Assembly (NCBI RefSeq): GCF_020216525.1 | Contig: NZ_JAIWOY010000001.1 | Span: 434,001 to 498,000 of the forward strand | Direction of reading: 5' to 3' | From: Nocardioides nematodiphilus | GTDB taxonomy: Bacteria; Actinomycetota; Actinomycetes; Propionibacteriales; Nocardioidaceae | DNA: 64,000 bases | Part shown: one piece after another, positions 31,638-40,227 of the stretch | How the letters are laid out: each line of letters starts with the position of its first letter | How positions within the stretch are numbered: the stretch's first letter is position 1 | Made by a program: the position numbers and the translations under genes | The notes under the pieces: generated by a model | Database searches by the model: none | What the model saw: the letters and a program-made list of their open reading frames with translations, nothing else | What the model was told of the DNA's origin: nothing

Positions 31638-32846
31638 ATGCACGACGGACCCGTTTTCGGTCTCATCCTCCTGTGCCTTGCCGCAGCCACCGCCGTCGCC
31701 ATCGGCGGGGACCGGCTGAGCCGCGCCCTCCGGATCCCCACGCCGGCGATCTTCCTGCTCGTCGCGGCCGTGGTGGTTCAGATCAGCCCGAGCCTGCACC
31801 ACCACACCTACCTGGCGGACGAGCGGCTGGTGACGGTGGCGCTGGTGGTGATCCTGTTCGACGGCGGGATGCAGATCGGCCTGCCCCGCTTCCGGTCCTC
31901 CGCGCCGACGATCATCGTGCTGGGGGTCATCGGCACGGTGCTGACCGCCGCCGGCCTCACCCTCGCCGCTCACCTGCTCGGGATGGGCTGGCGCGAGTCG
32001 CTGCTGCTGGCCACGGCGCTCTCGCCGACCGACCCGGCCGTGGTCTTCAACGTCCTGGCCGGACGCGAGATCGAGGGGCCGACGGGGACGATCCTGCAGG
32101 GCGAGTCTGGCGCGAACGACCCGGTCGGGATCGCGCTGATGGTCGCGATCCTGGGCAGCTCCGGCGCCGGTTGGGGCGCGGTCGGTCACGGTCTCGGCGC
32201 CTTCGCCCTGCAGCTGGCCGTCGGGGTGGTGGTCGGCATCGCCGGCGGTACCTCGCTGGCCGCCCTGATGCGGTACGTGCCGCTGACGAACGACGCCCTG
32301 CGGCCGGTGCGCTCGATCGTGATCGCGTTCCTCGTCTACGGCGCTGCCGCGGCCCTCGACGGGTCCGGCTTCCTCGCGGTGCTGCTGGCCGGCGTCATCA
32401 TCGGCGAGGCCGACGTGCCGCACCGGGTCGCGACCGAGAAGTTCACCTCGGGCCTGGCGAGCCTGGCCGAGATCGTCGCGTTCGTCGCGCTGGGACTGAC
32501 CGTCGACCTGCACCGTGTCCTCACCACCGACGCCGTGTGGATCGGGCTCGCGCTCTTCGTGATCGGCGTGCTCCTCGTACGCCCGCTCGTGGTGGCGCTG
32601 CTGCTCAGCCGCAGCACGCTGCACACGGGGGAGAAGATCTTCGTCGCCTGGGGCGGCCTCAAGGGCGCGGTGCCCATCCTGCTCGGCCTGTTCGCGGTCA
32701 CGGCGCACGCCGGGGGCGCCGATCATCTCTACGACATCGTCTTCGTCGTGGTGCTCGCCTCCGTCATCGTCCAGGGCGGCACGATCCCGAAGGTCGCGAA
32801 CCTTTGCCGCGTTCAGATGCGTGAGGTCGGTATGGTCACCTCATGA
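31638..32846 (+). CDS. CPA1-type cation:proton antiporter
   Basis: 402 aa from ATG 31638, which has AGGAG 10 bases upstream. About 12 hydrophobic segments are seen. The antiporter core signature is LFDGGMQIG, SPTDPAVV and GESGANDPVGIALM, the last containing the ND pair of ion-binding residues. Similar to NhaP2/CvrA potassium or sodium/proton antiporters but without the cytoplasmic regulatory domain, which NhaP2 has. Ion specificity is not decided. The stop overlaps the next start as ATGA. Confidence 0.92.
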   Translation: MHDGPVFGLILLCLAAATAVAIGGDRLSRALRIPTPAIFLLVAAVVVQISPSLHHHTYLADERLVTVALVVILFDGGMQIGLPRFRSSAPTIIVLGVIGTVLTAAGLTLAAHLLGMGWRESLLLATALSPTDPAVVFNVLAGREIEGPTGTILQGESGANDPVGIALMVAILGSSGAGWGAVGHGLGAFALQLAVGVVVGIAGGTSLAALMRYVPLTNDALRPVRSIVIAFLVYGAAAALDGSGFLAVLLAGVIIGEADVPHRVATEKFTSGLASLAEIVAFVALGLTVDLHRVLTTDAVWIGLALFVIGVLLVRPLVVALLLSRSTLHTGEKIFVAWGGLKGAVPILLGLFAVTAHAGGADHLYDIVFVVVLASVIVQGGTIPKVANLCRVQMREVGMVTS

Positions 32847-33247
32847 CCACCGAGCAGCGCACCCCCGCGGCCGCCGAGCCCACCATCGGCAAGCTCGTCG
32901 CCGACGCCAGCCGCGACATCTCCACGCTGATCTCCAAGGAGATCGAGCTGGCGAAGTCCGAGCTCAAGGTGAGCCTGACCGCGGGCGGCATCGGCGTAGG
33001 CCTCTTCGCGGCCGCCGGGTTCATCCTCGTGCTCGCCGTCATCATGCTCTCGGTCTCGATCGCCTACTTCATCCACTGGGCCGGGCTCGGCCTGCACTGG
33101 TCCTTCCTGATCGTCTTCGGCCTGTACGTCCTCCTCGCCGGCCTGCTCGCGTTCATCGGCGTGAAGAGCGTGAAGAAGGTCAAGGCCCCGGAGCGCGCGA
33201 TCGCCCAGGGCAAGGAGATCCCGAAGGCGCTCAAGCCCGGCAAGTGA
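32843..33247 (+). CDS. Holin-superfamily-like membrane protein (Phage_holin_3_6 type)
   Basis: 134 aa. An N-terminal amphipathic region (IGKLVADASRDISTLISKEIELAKSEL) precedes two hydrophobic hairpin segments at about residues 50-75 and 85-110, then a basic tail. This is the common actinobacterial chromosomal family named after phage holins. No other phage genes are near, so it is probably a cellular envelope protein. Translational coupling to the antiporter suggests a shared role. Confidence 0.88.
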   Translation: MTTEQRTPAAAEPTIGKLVADASRDISTLISKEIELAKSELKVSLTAGGIGVGLFAAAGFILVLAVIMLSVSIAYFIHWAGLGLHWSFLIVFGLYVLLAGLLAFIGVKSVKKVKAPERAIAQGKEIPKALKPGK

Positions 33248-33265
33248 CGCCGCACTGGTACGTCG

Positions 33266-33300
33266 GACCGCCGAGCTGCACCTGGTGCGGCTCGGCGGTC
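33266..33300. terminator. Bidirectional terminator hairpin between antiporter operon and marP
   Basis: Seventeen-base arms (33266-33282 and 33284-33300) with one mismatch. The outer arm is GACCGCCGAGC. It lies 18 bases after the holin-like gene, in a 180-bp gap to the marP stop. The rest of the gap has only weaker CG-rich dyads. Confidence 0.6.
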
Positions 33301-33427
33301 GCGTCTCCGGCCAGCTCGCGTCGGTTGGCGATCGACCGGCCTGTCCGCCGTGCCGGATGCGGGCCGGCGGCCCGGCGCTCACCACCGATGACCGGCTCCG
33401 CCGGTCCTCCTTGCGAGCTCGGTGGCG

Positions 33428-34603
33428 CTAGGCGGCGCAGCCGCCGGTCGACACGGCGTTCGTACGACCCACGGCCTTCTGAGCCGTGTTCCTCACCTGG
33501 CCCGCGGTGAGGGCGTAGCCGGTGTCGTTGTCGGTCACCGAGGCGGCGAAGACGACGCCGGCGACGTGGCCGTCACCGTCCACGATCGGGCCGCCGGAGT
33601 TGCCCGGGCGGATCAGGCCGCGCAGCGAGTAGACGTCGCGGATGACGGTGCCGCTGCCGTAGATGTTCGGGGAGCGCAGCCGCTGCTCGGCGCGGATGCG
33701 GCCGGGCTCGAGGTCGAAGGGGCCGTCCTGCGGGTAGCCGAGGATCGCCACGCCGGCGCGCGGCTTGAGGGCGGTGCCGAAGCTCAGCGCGGGCAGCGTG
33801 CCGCTGTCGAAGTGGAGCACGGCGAGGTCGAGCGAGGGGTCGTACGCAACGACGGTCGCGTCCACGCTGTCGCTGCCCATGAGAACGCCCGGGTGGGTGA
33901 CGCCGGCGACGACGTGGGCGTTCGTCATCAGGTAGCCCGGGGCGATCAGGAAGCCCGTGCCCTCGACGCCGCGTCCGCACGAGCTGGCGCCGCGCACCTT
34001 GAGCACGCTGTCGGAGGCCCGTACGACGTCCACGTCGTGCCTGAGCGCCGCAGGCCCCGGGCCGACGTCGACGATCCGCTCGGGCGCGAACGGCTCGAGG
34101 TAGCGCGGGAAGAAGCTGGTGCCGACGACGTTGTTGAAGGCCTGCAGCCCACGGGCGGCGGCGTTCGGGAGCACGCTGTTGACGTGACTGAGCACCGTCG
34201 AGCCGCGCACCAGGGGCGTGATGCCGCCGATCCGGGTGCCGGTGACGGCGACGCCGAGCGCCCACGCCACGATCAGGACCGCGACCGCCGAGAGCGCGGC
34301 GCCTCCGACGGCATCGACGAAGCGCACCGGGCGCCAGGTGATGTGGTCACGCACGCGCGCGCCGGCGTACTGCAGCAGCCCCTGCCCGATGGACGCGGAC
34401 AGGATGACGATGAAGAGCGCGCCGAGCGAGACCCACACCGAGGGGTTGGCGTTGCCGAGCGCCTTGGGAGCGAGCCACACCCCGATGAAGCCGCCGAACA
34501 ACAGCCCGGTGGTCGCGAAGGCGCCGGTGACGAAGCCCTGCCAGTAACCAGAGAGCGCGTAGACGGCGACCAGGAGGACGAGCAGCCAGTCAAGGACGTT
34601 CAT
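33428..34603 (-). CDS. marP: Membrane-anchored serine protease MarP
   Basis: 391 aa. N-terminal CvpA-like domain with four hydrophobic segments (about residues 1-125), then a trypsin-like periplasmic domain. The triad is His230 (TNAHVV), Asp259 (SLDLAVL) and Ser336 (RPGNSGGP). Two cysteines at Cys209 and near the C-terminus (Cys389) match the disulfide known to stabilise mycobacterial MarP, which protects cells against acid and oxidative stress. The downstream part of an operon with nth; it overlaps the NUDIX gene by 14 bp. Confidence 0.93.
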   Translation of the reverse strand: MNVLDWLLVLLVAVYALSGYWQGFVTGAFATTGLLFGGFIGVWLAPKALGNANPSVWVSLGALFIVILSASIGQGLLQYAGARVRDHITWRPVRFVDAVGGAALSAVAVLIVAWALGVAVTGTRIGGITPLVRGSTVLSHVNSVLPNAAARGLQAFNNVVGTSFFPRYLEPFAPERIVDVGPGPAALRHDVDVVRASDSVLKVRGASSCGRGVEGTGFLIAPGYLMTNAHVVAGVTHPGVLMGSDSVDATVVAYDPSLDLAVLHFDSGTLPALSFGTALKPRAGVAILGYPQDGPFDLEPGRIRAEQRLRSPNIYGSGTVIRDVYSLRGLIRPGNSGGPIVDGDGHVAGVVFAASVTDNDTGYALTAGQVRNTAQKAVGRTNAVSTGGCAA

Positions 34604-35285
34604 CGCTGGTCCTCCCCTGCAGCATGTAGTCGGGCAGGTCGATGAGCGGCGCCGCGCCGATGGGCTCGATCCAGCCGACGAACTCGAAGAGCCGCGCCAC
34701 GATCCCGCCGGTGAAGCCCCACAGGATCACGTCCTTCTCGGGCCCGATCAGGAAGCCCGGGCCGATCATGCCGGGAGCGCGCGGGGAGCGTACGCGGATC
34801 CGGTGAGCCGGGTCGCGCAGCTCGGCGATGGGCACGCGGTAGATCGCGTGCACCTCCTCCAGGCTCTTCGCCCGCACCGGCGAGGGGTCGTGCCACCAGC
34901 CGACGACGGGGGTGACGACGTTGTTGGACGGCGGGATCCACAGCTCGGGGAGGTCGCCGATGATCTCGACGCCCGCCGGGTCGAGCCCGGTCTCCTCGTA
35001 CGCCTCGCGCAGCGCCGCCTCGTGCGGGCCCTCACCGGGGTCCAGCCGGCCGCCGGGGAACGACACCTGCCCGGGGTGTGAGCGCATCGTGTGGGAGCGC
35101 TCGGTGAGCAGGAGGTCGGGGCCGTGCTCGCCCTCGCCGAAGAGGATCAGCACCGCCGACGAGCGCGCGTCGTGGTCCTCCGGCGGCAGGAAGGCGGTCA
35201 GGTCGCTGCCGCTGATCGTGCCGAGGGCCCGACGGATCGGGTCGAGCCAGTCCGGGATGACGATGCCGGTCTCGTCGCCGGTCAC
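34590..35285 (-). CDS. NUDIX hydrolase, CoA pyrophosphatase-like
   Basis: 231 aa from GTG 35285, which overlaps the previous stop (GTGA). The NUDIX box is GGRLDPGEGPHEAALREAYEETGL, preceded by HTMRSHPGQVSFPGG, the UPF0035-type signature of CoA diphosphatases (YeaB/NudL). It probably cleaves CoA or acyl-CoA to phosphopantetheine and ADP. Conserved neighbour of marP (Rv3672c position). Confidence 0.92.
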   Translation of the reverse strand: MTGDETGIVIPDWLDPIRRALGTISGSDLTAFLPPEDHDARSSAVLILFGEGEHGPDLLLTERSHTMRSHPGQVSFPGGRLDPGEGPHEAALREAYEETGLDPAGVEIIGDLPELWIPPSNNVVTPVVGWWHDPSPVRAKSLEEVHAIYRVPIAELRDPAHRIRVRSPRAPGMIGPGFLIGPEKDVILWGFTGGIVARLFEFVGWIEPIGAAPLIDLPDYMLQGRTSDERP

Positions 35286-35890
35286 AGGCTGACCCCGAGC
35301 TGCTTCTCGACCATGGCCTTGACCTCGTCGACCGAGTCCAGACCGCCCTCGATCGGGCCGGTGAGCGTGCCGTCGGCGGAGAGGAAGAAGAACGACGGGT
35401 AGTGCTTGATCGTGAGCTTGGTGCCCTGGAGGTCGCCGCCCGGGTCGCCGACCAGCGGGAACGTGACGCCCCACTTGATCGCCTTCTTCAGCGCGACGCC
35501 GGGGTAGACGTCGGTGGAGTCGACGCCGAGGATCGGCACCTGGTCGCCGTACTGCTTGTAGAAGGCGGCCAGCGCCGGCATCTCCTTCTGGCACGGCACG
35601 CAGCCCTGCCACCAGAAGTTGAGCACCAGCGGGCCCTTGAGCGTCGACAGGTCGACCGGGCGGCCGCCGCCGAGGCACTGGATGGTGAAGGCGGGCAGCC
35701 CGCCCGAGCCCGCCGCGGTCTGTGGCTTCGGGCAGTCCTCGATCCGCGACTTCGCCTTGGTCGCGACCATGTCGGGGGCGTCGAGCTTGATGTCCGAGGG
35801 CGGCGGCGGGGTCAGATGGGGCGCGCCGCAGGCGGAGAGCAGGACCACGACGAGCAGAGCAGCGGCGGCCCGGAGGAGCGAGCCGATCAA
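35282..35890 (-). CDS. TlpA-like thioredoxin-fold lipoprotein
   Basis: 202 aa. A lipobox LLSAC puts Cys21 as the lipidated residue. The thioredoxin fold has WWQGCVPCQKEMP with the CxxC redox pair, and cis-Pro region HYPSFFFL. Two more cysteines (DCPKP, IQCLGG) lie before the fold. It is likely a membrane-tethered thiol oxidoreductase outside the cytoplasm. The TTG start overlaps the nth stop as TTGA, supporting that unusual start. Confidence 0.9.
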   Translation of the reverse strand: MIGSLLRAAAALLVVVLLSACGAPHLTPPPPSDIKLDAPDMVATKAKSRIEDCPKPQTAAGSGGLPAFTIQCLGGGRPVDLSTLKGPLVLNFWWQGCVPCQKEMPALAAFYKQYGDQVPILGVDSTDVYPGVALKKAIKWGVTFPLVGDPGGDLQGTKLTIKHYPSFFFLSADGTLTGPIEGGLDSVDEVKAMVEKQLGVSL

Positions 35891-36603
35891 TTGCGCCCCT
35901 CGGTCCGCACCAGCTTCGCCGCGACGATCGGGTCGGTCGGGCCCTCGCCGTACGCAGGGCAGAGCTTAGCGACCGGGCAGGCGCCACAGGCGGGCTTCTG
36001 GGCGTGGCAGATCCGCCGGCCGTGCCAGATCAGGTGGTGCGAGAGCATCGTCCAGTCGCGCTTGGGGAAGAGCGCACCGACCTCGTGCTCGACCTTGACC
36101 GGGTCGGTCTGCTCGGTGAAGCCGAAGCGCCGCGCGAGCCGGCCGAAGTGGGTGTCGACGGTGATGCCGGGGATGCCGAATGCGTTGCCCAACACGACGT
36201 TGGCGGTCTTGCGCCCGACGCCGGGCAGCTTGACGAGCTGCTCCAGCTTGGCGGGCACCTCGCCGCCGTACTCCTCCACGAGCGTCGCGCTCAGCCGCAG
36301 CAGGCTCTCGGTCTTGGCTCGGAAGAAGCCCAGCGGGCCGACGATCTGCTCGAGCACCTCGCGGTCGGCGGCGGCCATCGCCTTCGCGTCCGGGAAGGCC
36401 GCGAAGAGCGTCGGGCGTACGGCGTTGACCCTCTTGTCGGTGGTCTGCGCGCTGAGGACGGTGACGACCAGGCACTCGAAGGCGTTGTCGAAGTCGAGCT
36501 CGGCCTTGGCGTCCGGATAGGTCTCGGCGAGGATCCGGTCGATCTTGCGCGCGCGCCTCACCAGGCTCACGGAGGGCGGCGGAGTGACGGGCGCGACGGG
36601 CAC
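35887..36603 (-). CDS. nth: Endonuclease III
   Basis: Base-excision repair glycosylase/AP lyase, 238 aa. I start at GTG 36603 because TACCCT lies exactly 7 bases upstream; an open frame to ATG 36654 adds 17 residues. Helix-hairpin-helix LPGVGRKTANVVLGNAFG contains the catalytic Lys, and VDTHFGRLARR the catalytic Asp. The [4Fe-4S] ligands are in CHAQKPACGACPVAKLC. First gene of the nth-tlpA-nudix-marP operon. Confidence 0.96.
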   Translation of the reverse strand: MPVAPVTPPPSVSLVRRARKIDRILAETYPDAKAELDFDNAFECLVVTVLSAQTTDKRVNAVRPTLFAAFPDAKAMAAADREVLEQIVGPLGFFRAKTESLLRLSATLVEEYGGEVPAKLEQLVKLPGVGRKTANVVLGNAFGIPGITVDTHFGRLARRFGFTEQTDPVKVEHEVGALFPKRDWTMLSHHLIWHGRRICHAQKPACGACPVAKLCPAYGEGPTDPIVAAKLVRTEGRN

Positions 36604-36610
36604 AGAAAAG

Positions 36611-36616
36611 AGGGTA
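36611..36616 (-). promoter_or_regulatory. -10 element of leaderless nth promoter
   Basis: TACCCT on the minus strand, 7 bases before GTG 36603. It decides the start chosen for nth. Confidence 0.6.
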
Positions 36617-36705
36617 CGGCGCAACCCCGACATTCGACGCGACAGCCCGCTCATCCGACATCGGGCGCCGCCCCGCTAGGGTGTCGGAGCAGGACCTCCA
36701 CCTCA

Positions 36706-36729
36706 TGTGATGCATCCCACCGATAGGAT
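36706..36729 (+). promoter_or_regulatory. Possible Crp half-site and -10 upstream of crp
   Basis: TGTGATGCATCCCA at 36706-36719 carries one good Crp half (TGTGA) and a poor second half. TAGGAT at 36724-36729 is a -10 candidate. Autoregulation by Crp is possible but weakly supported. A second -10-like TAGGGT lies at 36677. Confidence 0.35.
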
Positions 36730-36781
36730 GCACAGCAAACCGCGCACACCGGACGCGGGGGGATCCGAGAAGGAGATGGGC

Positions 36782-37459
36782 GTGGACCTCGACGTACTTC
36801 GCCAGGCGCCGCTGTTCAGTGCACTCGATGACGAGTCGATGACGGCACTGCACGCCTCGATGTCGGAGACCAAGCTCCGCCGAGGTGACGTGCTCTTCCA
36901 CGAGGGCGACTCGGGCGACAAGCTCTATGTCGTGCTCGAGGGCAAGGTCAAGCTCGGTCGCACCTCCTCCGACGGCCGGGAGAACCTGCTCGCGATCATG
37001 GGCCCCGGCCAGATGTTCGGCGAGCTCTCCCTCTTCGACCCGGGCCCGCGCTCGGCGACGGTCACCGCCGTCACCGACGCCGCCTTCGCCTCGCTGTCGC
37101 ACGAGGACCTGCTCAAGTGGCTCGACGGCCGTCCGGTCGTCGCCCGTGGCCTCCTCGCCCAGCTCGCCGCCCGGCTGCGCAAGGCCAACGACGTCGTCGC
37201 CGACCTGGTCTTCTCCGACGTCCCCGGCCGGGTTGCCAAGGCGCTGCTGGACCTGGCCGACCGCTTCGGTCGTACGGCCGACGACGGCGTGCACGTGCAC
37301 CACGACCTCACCCAGGAGGAGCTCGCCCAGCTGGTCGGCGCCTCCCGCGAGACGGTCAACAAGGCGCTCGCCGACTTCGCCGCCCGCGGCTGGCTGCGCC
37401 TCGAGCCCCGCTCGGTCGTGATCATGGACGTCGAGCGGATGGCCCGCCGAGCGCGTTAA
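36782..37459 (+). CDS. crp: Crp/Fnr-family global regulator
   Basis: 225 aa. GTG 36782 is chosen because AAGGAG sits 6 bases upstream and length then matches Streptomyces Crp and corynebacterial GlxR. A cyclic-nucleotide-binding domain occupies about residues 10-120 (FHEGDSGDKLYVVLEGKVKL, GELSLFDPGPRSATVTA). The C-terminal helix-turn-helix is DLTQEELAQLVGASRETVNKAL. Very close to actinobacterial cAMP-responsive Crp. Between nth and the metallo-hydrolase as in mycobacteria (Rv3676). Confidence 0.96.
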   Translation: MDLDVLRQAPLFSALDDESMTALHASMSETKLRRGDVLFHEGDSGDKLYVVLEGKVKLGRTSSDGRENLLAIMGPGQMFGELSLFDPGPRSATVTAVTDAAFASLSHEDLLKWLDGRPVVARGLLAQLAARLRKANDVVADLVFSDVPGRVAKALLDLADRFGRTADDGVHVHHDLTQEELAQLVGASRETVNKALADFAARGWLRLEPRSVVIMDVERMARRAR

Positions 37460-37603
37460 CGAACCATCTCGGCGCCACTGACCCCCGGCCTCCCGTCATC
37501 CCGCGTATACAGGGATGAAGGGAGGCCGCAGTGGTCCTACGGGTGGCAGCGGTCGTGCTGGCGGGGAGCCGGCGTCAGTGGCTCCGCCGCCGACGCGCCA
37601 AAG

Positions 37604-37796
37604 GGTCACCGTGACCGTTTGGCTCGACAGTGACCCCTACGAACGGTCACCCTCACCGCAAAAGGTCACCGTGACCCTTTGGCGCCACAGTGACCCCTAC
37701 GAACGGTCACCCTTACCGCAAAAGGTCACCGTGACCCTTTGGCGCCACAGTGACCCCTACGAACGGTCACCCTCACCGCAAAAGGTCACCGTGACC
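37604..37796. repeat. 60-bp tandem array of GGTCAC/GTGACC hexamers
   Basis: Three 60-bp units in exact register plus a leading partial unit. Each unit has GGTCACCGTGACC (37604, 37664, 37724, 37784) and a GTGACC-N9-GGTCAC pair, making 14 hexamer sites in under 200 bp. Units differ at only a few bases. Flanking A and T runs give each dyad the look of an intrinsic terminator. The array sits between the convergent crp and metallo-hydrolase genes. The remaining 37460-37603 has no clear gene, only a possible 27-codon frame from GTG 37531 that has a GGGAGG site. Confidence 0.88.
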
Positions 37797-37822
37797 GTTT
37801 GGAGGGAGGAGCGGCCGGCGCC

Positions 37823-38626
37823 TCAGCGCTTGAGCAGGTACGCCAGCTGTGCGCGGACCGAGAGCTCCGCGGCGCCCCAGAGCACCTCGTCGACGTCGGC
37901 GTAGACGACCTCGACCACACGGCGCGGCAGGTCGTCGACCGCGATCTCCTGGTCGCGCAGCGTGTCCAGCGCGGCCTCGACCTGCTCGAGGCGCTGGCGG
38001 CGGTGGGCGATGTAGAAGTCGAGCGCGCCGACCGCGTCGTGGATGACCGGGCCGTGCCCGGGCCAGATCGCGGTCGCCTCGTGCGCCGCCGCGAGCGCAT
38101 GCAGCCGGTCCAGCGAGCCCAGGTAGGCGCCCAGCTCGCCGTCGGGATGGGCGACCACCGTCGTGCCGCGGCCGAGCACCGTGTCGCCCGTCAGCAGCGC
38201 CCCGTCGGAGGGCACCCAGAACGACAGCGAGTCGGCCGTGTGGCCCGGCGTGCCGACCACGTGGACCTCCAGGTCGCCGGCGGTGACGACGTCACCGTCG
38301 GCGAGGCCCTCCGAGCCGAGCCGCGAGCCCGGATCCAACGCCCGTACGGGCGCGCCGACGCGCTCGCCGAACGTCCGGGCAGCCTCGGCGTGATCGGCGT
38401 GGTGGTGGGTGAGCAGGACGACCGCGACGTCGCCCGCGGCGGCCGCCACGGCGTCGAGGTGGGCGACCTCCAGCGGCCCGGGGTCGATCACGATCGAGCG
38501 CCGAGCACCCGGTTCGCGCAGCACCCAGGTGTTGGTGCCGTCGAGCGTCATGATCCCGGGGTTGGCGGCGAGCACGCAGGTGCCGCGCGCGCCGAAGGCG
38601 CCGCCCGCCCACGGCGCGGCGCTCAC
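37823..38626 (-). CDS. Metallo-beta-lactamase-fold hydrolase
   Basis: 267 aa from GTG 38626 (GTGA overlap with the previous gene). Zinc-binding motif THHHADHAEAA, later metal ligands in GTPGHTADSL, GDTVLG and WPGHGP. A LACTB2-like C-terminal winged segment is plausible (RRQRLEQVEAALDTL). The substrate is unknown; relatives include hydroxyacylglutathione hydrolase-like and nuclease-like enzymes. Occupies the Rv3677c position. Confidence 0.93.
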   Translation of the reverse strand: MSAAPWAGGAFGARGTCVLAANPGIMTLDGTNTWVLREPGARRSIVIDPGPLEVAHLDAVAAAAGDVAVVLLTHHHADHAEAARTFGERVGAPVRALDPGSRLGSEGLADGDVVTAGDLEVHVVGTPGHTADSLSFWVPSDGALLTGDTVLGRGTTVVAHPDGELGAYLGSLDRLHALAAAHEATAIWPGHGPVIHDAVGALDFYIAHRRQRLEQVEAALDTLRDQEIAVDDLPRRVVEVVYADVDEVLWGAAELSVRAQLAYLLKR

Positions 38627-39489
38627 AGCCGCCCTCGCTCCTGGAGCAGCGCGCGGTGGTGCTCCATCAAGGTGAGCTGGCCGCCCTCGAGCGTCGGCGT
38701 GAACATGTCGATCCGCCGGGTCGCGGCCTCCGCCAGCAGCGCGTCGGGAGACGCGTAGCCGGCGACCTCCAGGCAGGTCAGGTACGTCGGCGGCATCAGC
38801 GCGAGCGTGCCCTCCTCCGCGGCGGTCACGGCCTCGGCGGCCGGCATCCACGACACCGAGACCGACTCGCTCGACACGTCGCGGGTCAGCTGCCCGTCGG
38901 GCAGCGCTGCAACGAAGAACCAGGTCCGGTAGCGCTTGGCCTCGAAGACCGGCGTCGTCCAGCCGGCCCACGCGCCGAGCAGGTCCGAGCGCAGCACGAG
39001 CCCGCGCCGGGCCAGCAGCTCCGACAAGGAGAGCTCCCGTGACTCGAGAGCGACCCGGTCGGCCTCCCAGTCGTCGCCGCTGACGTCGTCGACGACCTCG
39101 TCAGCGGACGCGCCGGCCAGGAGGACGCCGCACTCCTCGAAGGTCTCGCGTACGGCCGCGCACACCAGCGCGCGCGCCTCGCTCTCGTCGCACCCGAGCC
39201 GCTCGGCCCAGTCCGCAGGAGCAGGTCCGGCCCAGGGCGTCGACTCGGCCGCGTCGCGCGGATCCACGCCGCCGCCGGGGAAGACCGCCATCCCCGCCGC
39301 GAAGGACATCGTGCGGTGCCGGCTCAGCAGGTAGACCTCCGGCCCCACCGTCGGATCGGCACCGGAGCGGGTGAGCACCACCGTGGCCGCGTCCCGCGGC
39401 TCGACCGGCGTCCGCAGGCCGTCGGCGTACTCCTGCGCGATCGCCGCCGCCTCGGGCGGCATCGCCACCGGAGGCAGCGGGATCCGCAC
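38623..39489 (-). CDS. NUDIX hydrolase, NUDT19-like
   Basis: 288 aa from GTG 39489. The NUDIX box is split: FPGGGVDPRDA is followed by an insert of about 40 residues and then VRETFEECGVLL. Such an insertion is known in the NUDT19/RP2 group, some of which act on CoA derivatives. One base separates it from the RidA stop. ATG at the MPPEAA position is an alternative start. Confidence 0.88.
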   Translation of the reverse strand: MRIPLPPVAMPPEAAAIAQEYADGLRTPVEPRDAATVVLTRSGADPTVGPEVYLLSRHRTMSFAAGMAVFPGGGVDPRDAAESTPWAGPAPADWAERLGCDESEARALVCAAVRETFEECGVLLAGASADEVVDDVSGDDWEADRVALESRELSLSELLARRGLVLRSDLLGAWAGWTTPVFEAKRYRTWFFVAALPDGQLTRDVSSESVSVSWMPAAEAVTAAEEGTLALMPPTYLTCLEVAGYASPDALLAEAATRRIDMFTPTLEGGQLTLMEHHRALLQERGRL

Positions 39490-39490
39490 G

Positions 39491-39952
39491 TCAGTCGACC
39501 TCGACGATGATCTCGACCTCGACGGGCGAGTCCAGCGGCAGCACTGGAGCGGCGACCGCGGAGCGGGCGTGCCGGCCGGCGTCGCCGAAGGCCGCGGCGA
39601 AGAGCTCCGAGGCCCCGTTGGCGACACCGGGCTGGCCGGTGAAGTCGGGCGTCGAGGAGATGAAGGCGACGACCTTGACGACGCGGCGCACCTTGGACAG
39701 GTCGCCGATCTCGGCCTTGACGGCGGCGATCGCGTTGAGGGCGCACTGGCGCGCGTACTCGTACGCCTCCTCGGCAGTGACCTCGCCACCGACCTTGCCG
39801 GTCGCCATCAGGGTGCCGTCGCGCATCGGCAGCTGGCCCGAGGTGTAGACGAGGTTGCCGGTCCGCACCGCAGGCACGTACGAGGCCACCGGCGGGACGA
39901 CGTCCGGCACCGTCAGGCCGAGCTCGGCGAGGCGCTCCTCGGGGGTGCTCAT
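39491..39952 (-). CDS. RidA family protein
   Basis: 153 aa. YjgF/RidA fold with LVYTSGQLPMRDG, ALNAIAAVKAEIGDLSKVRRVVKV and the C-terminal VEVEIIVEVD; the arginine normally near residue 105 of RidA deaminases is in the PDF..AFGDAGRHARSAV region (ARSAV). It may hydrolyse reactive enamine/imine intermediates, or be one of the many Rid paralogues without that activity. ATG overlaps the DUF4177 stop (ATGA). Confidence 0.93.
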   Translation of the reverse strand: MSTPEERLAELGLTVPDVVPPVASYVPAVRTGNLVYTSGQLPMRDGTLMATGKVGGEVTAEEAYEYARQCALNAIAAVKAEIGDLSKVRRVVKVVAFISSTPDFTGQPGVANGASELFAAAFGDAGRHARSAVAAPVLPLDSPVEVEIIVEVD

Positions 39953-40104
39953 GAGGCGGCCGGCCGCTTGAAGTAGCCGACGAGGTTGCCGGACCCGTTG
40001 TCCGTGATGGTGACGAGCTCCCAGCCGTCCTGGCCGAAGTTGTTGAGGATCTGCGTGGCGGCGTGATTCAGGATCGGCGCCACCTGGTACTCCCACTTGG
40101 TCAT
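39949..40104 (-). CDS. Small DUF4177 protein
   Basis: 51 aa: MTKWEYQVAPILNHAATQIL, then NFGQDGWELV and a YFKRP-type C-terminus, the compact DUF4177 signature (W-E-Y at the start, GWELV in the middle). The function is unknown. Its stop overlaps the RidA start (ATGA), so it begins the four-gene operon. It occupies the Rv3678A position, which is often missed in annotation because of its size. Confidence 0.9.
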   Translation of the reverse strand: MTKWEYQVAPILNHAATQILNNFGQDGWELVTITDNGSGNLVGYFKRPAAS

Positions 40105-40143
40105 GCCCCGACCCTACTGCCGCCCGCGCACCGTTCCCCCTAC

Positions 40144-40190
40144 CCACGCTGCGCGTGGATGGCTTGCTCGCTCGCCACGCACGAGCAAGC
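40144..40190. promoter_or_regulatory. Two dyads in divergent promoter region
   Basis: CCACGC-TGC-GCGTGG at 40144-40158 and GCTTGCTCG/CGAGCAAGC at 40162-40190, in the 123-bp gap between the divergent DUF4177 and DinB-like genes. TAAGGT at 40214-40219 is a -10 candidate 8 bases before the DinB-like ATG. The regulator is unknown. Confidence 0.4.
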
Positions 40191-40227
40191 TCGGCGGCCT
40201 CGCTCGCTTCGCCTAAGGTCAGGACCC

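Noticed and set aside
32843..33247. Prophage remnant suggested by the holin-like gene
   Set aside because: This membrane family is a common chromosomal gene in actinobacteria and no other phage genes are nearby.
37604..37796. CRISPR-like array
   Set aside because: Units are contiguous and identical with no unique spacers and no cas genes nearby.
37515..37904. Possible protein with 20-residue repeats encoded by the tandem array
   Set aside because: A 60-bp period keeps frames open by chance; the frame runs into the metallo-hydrolase gene and has no strong start.
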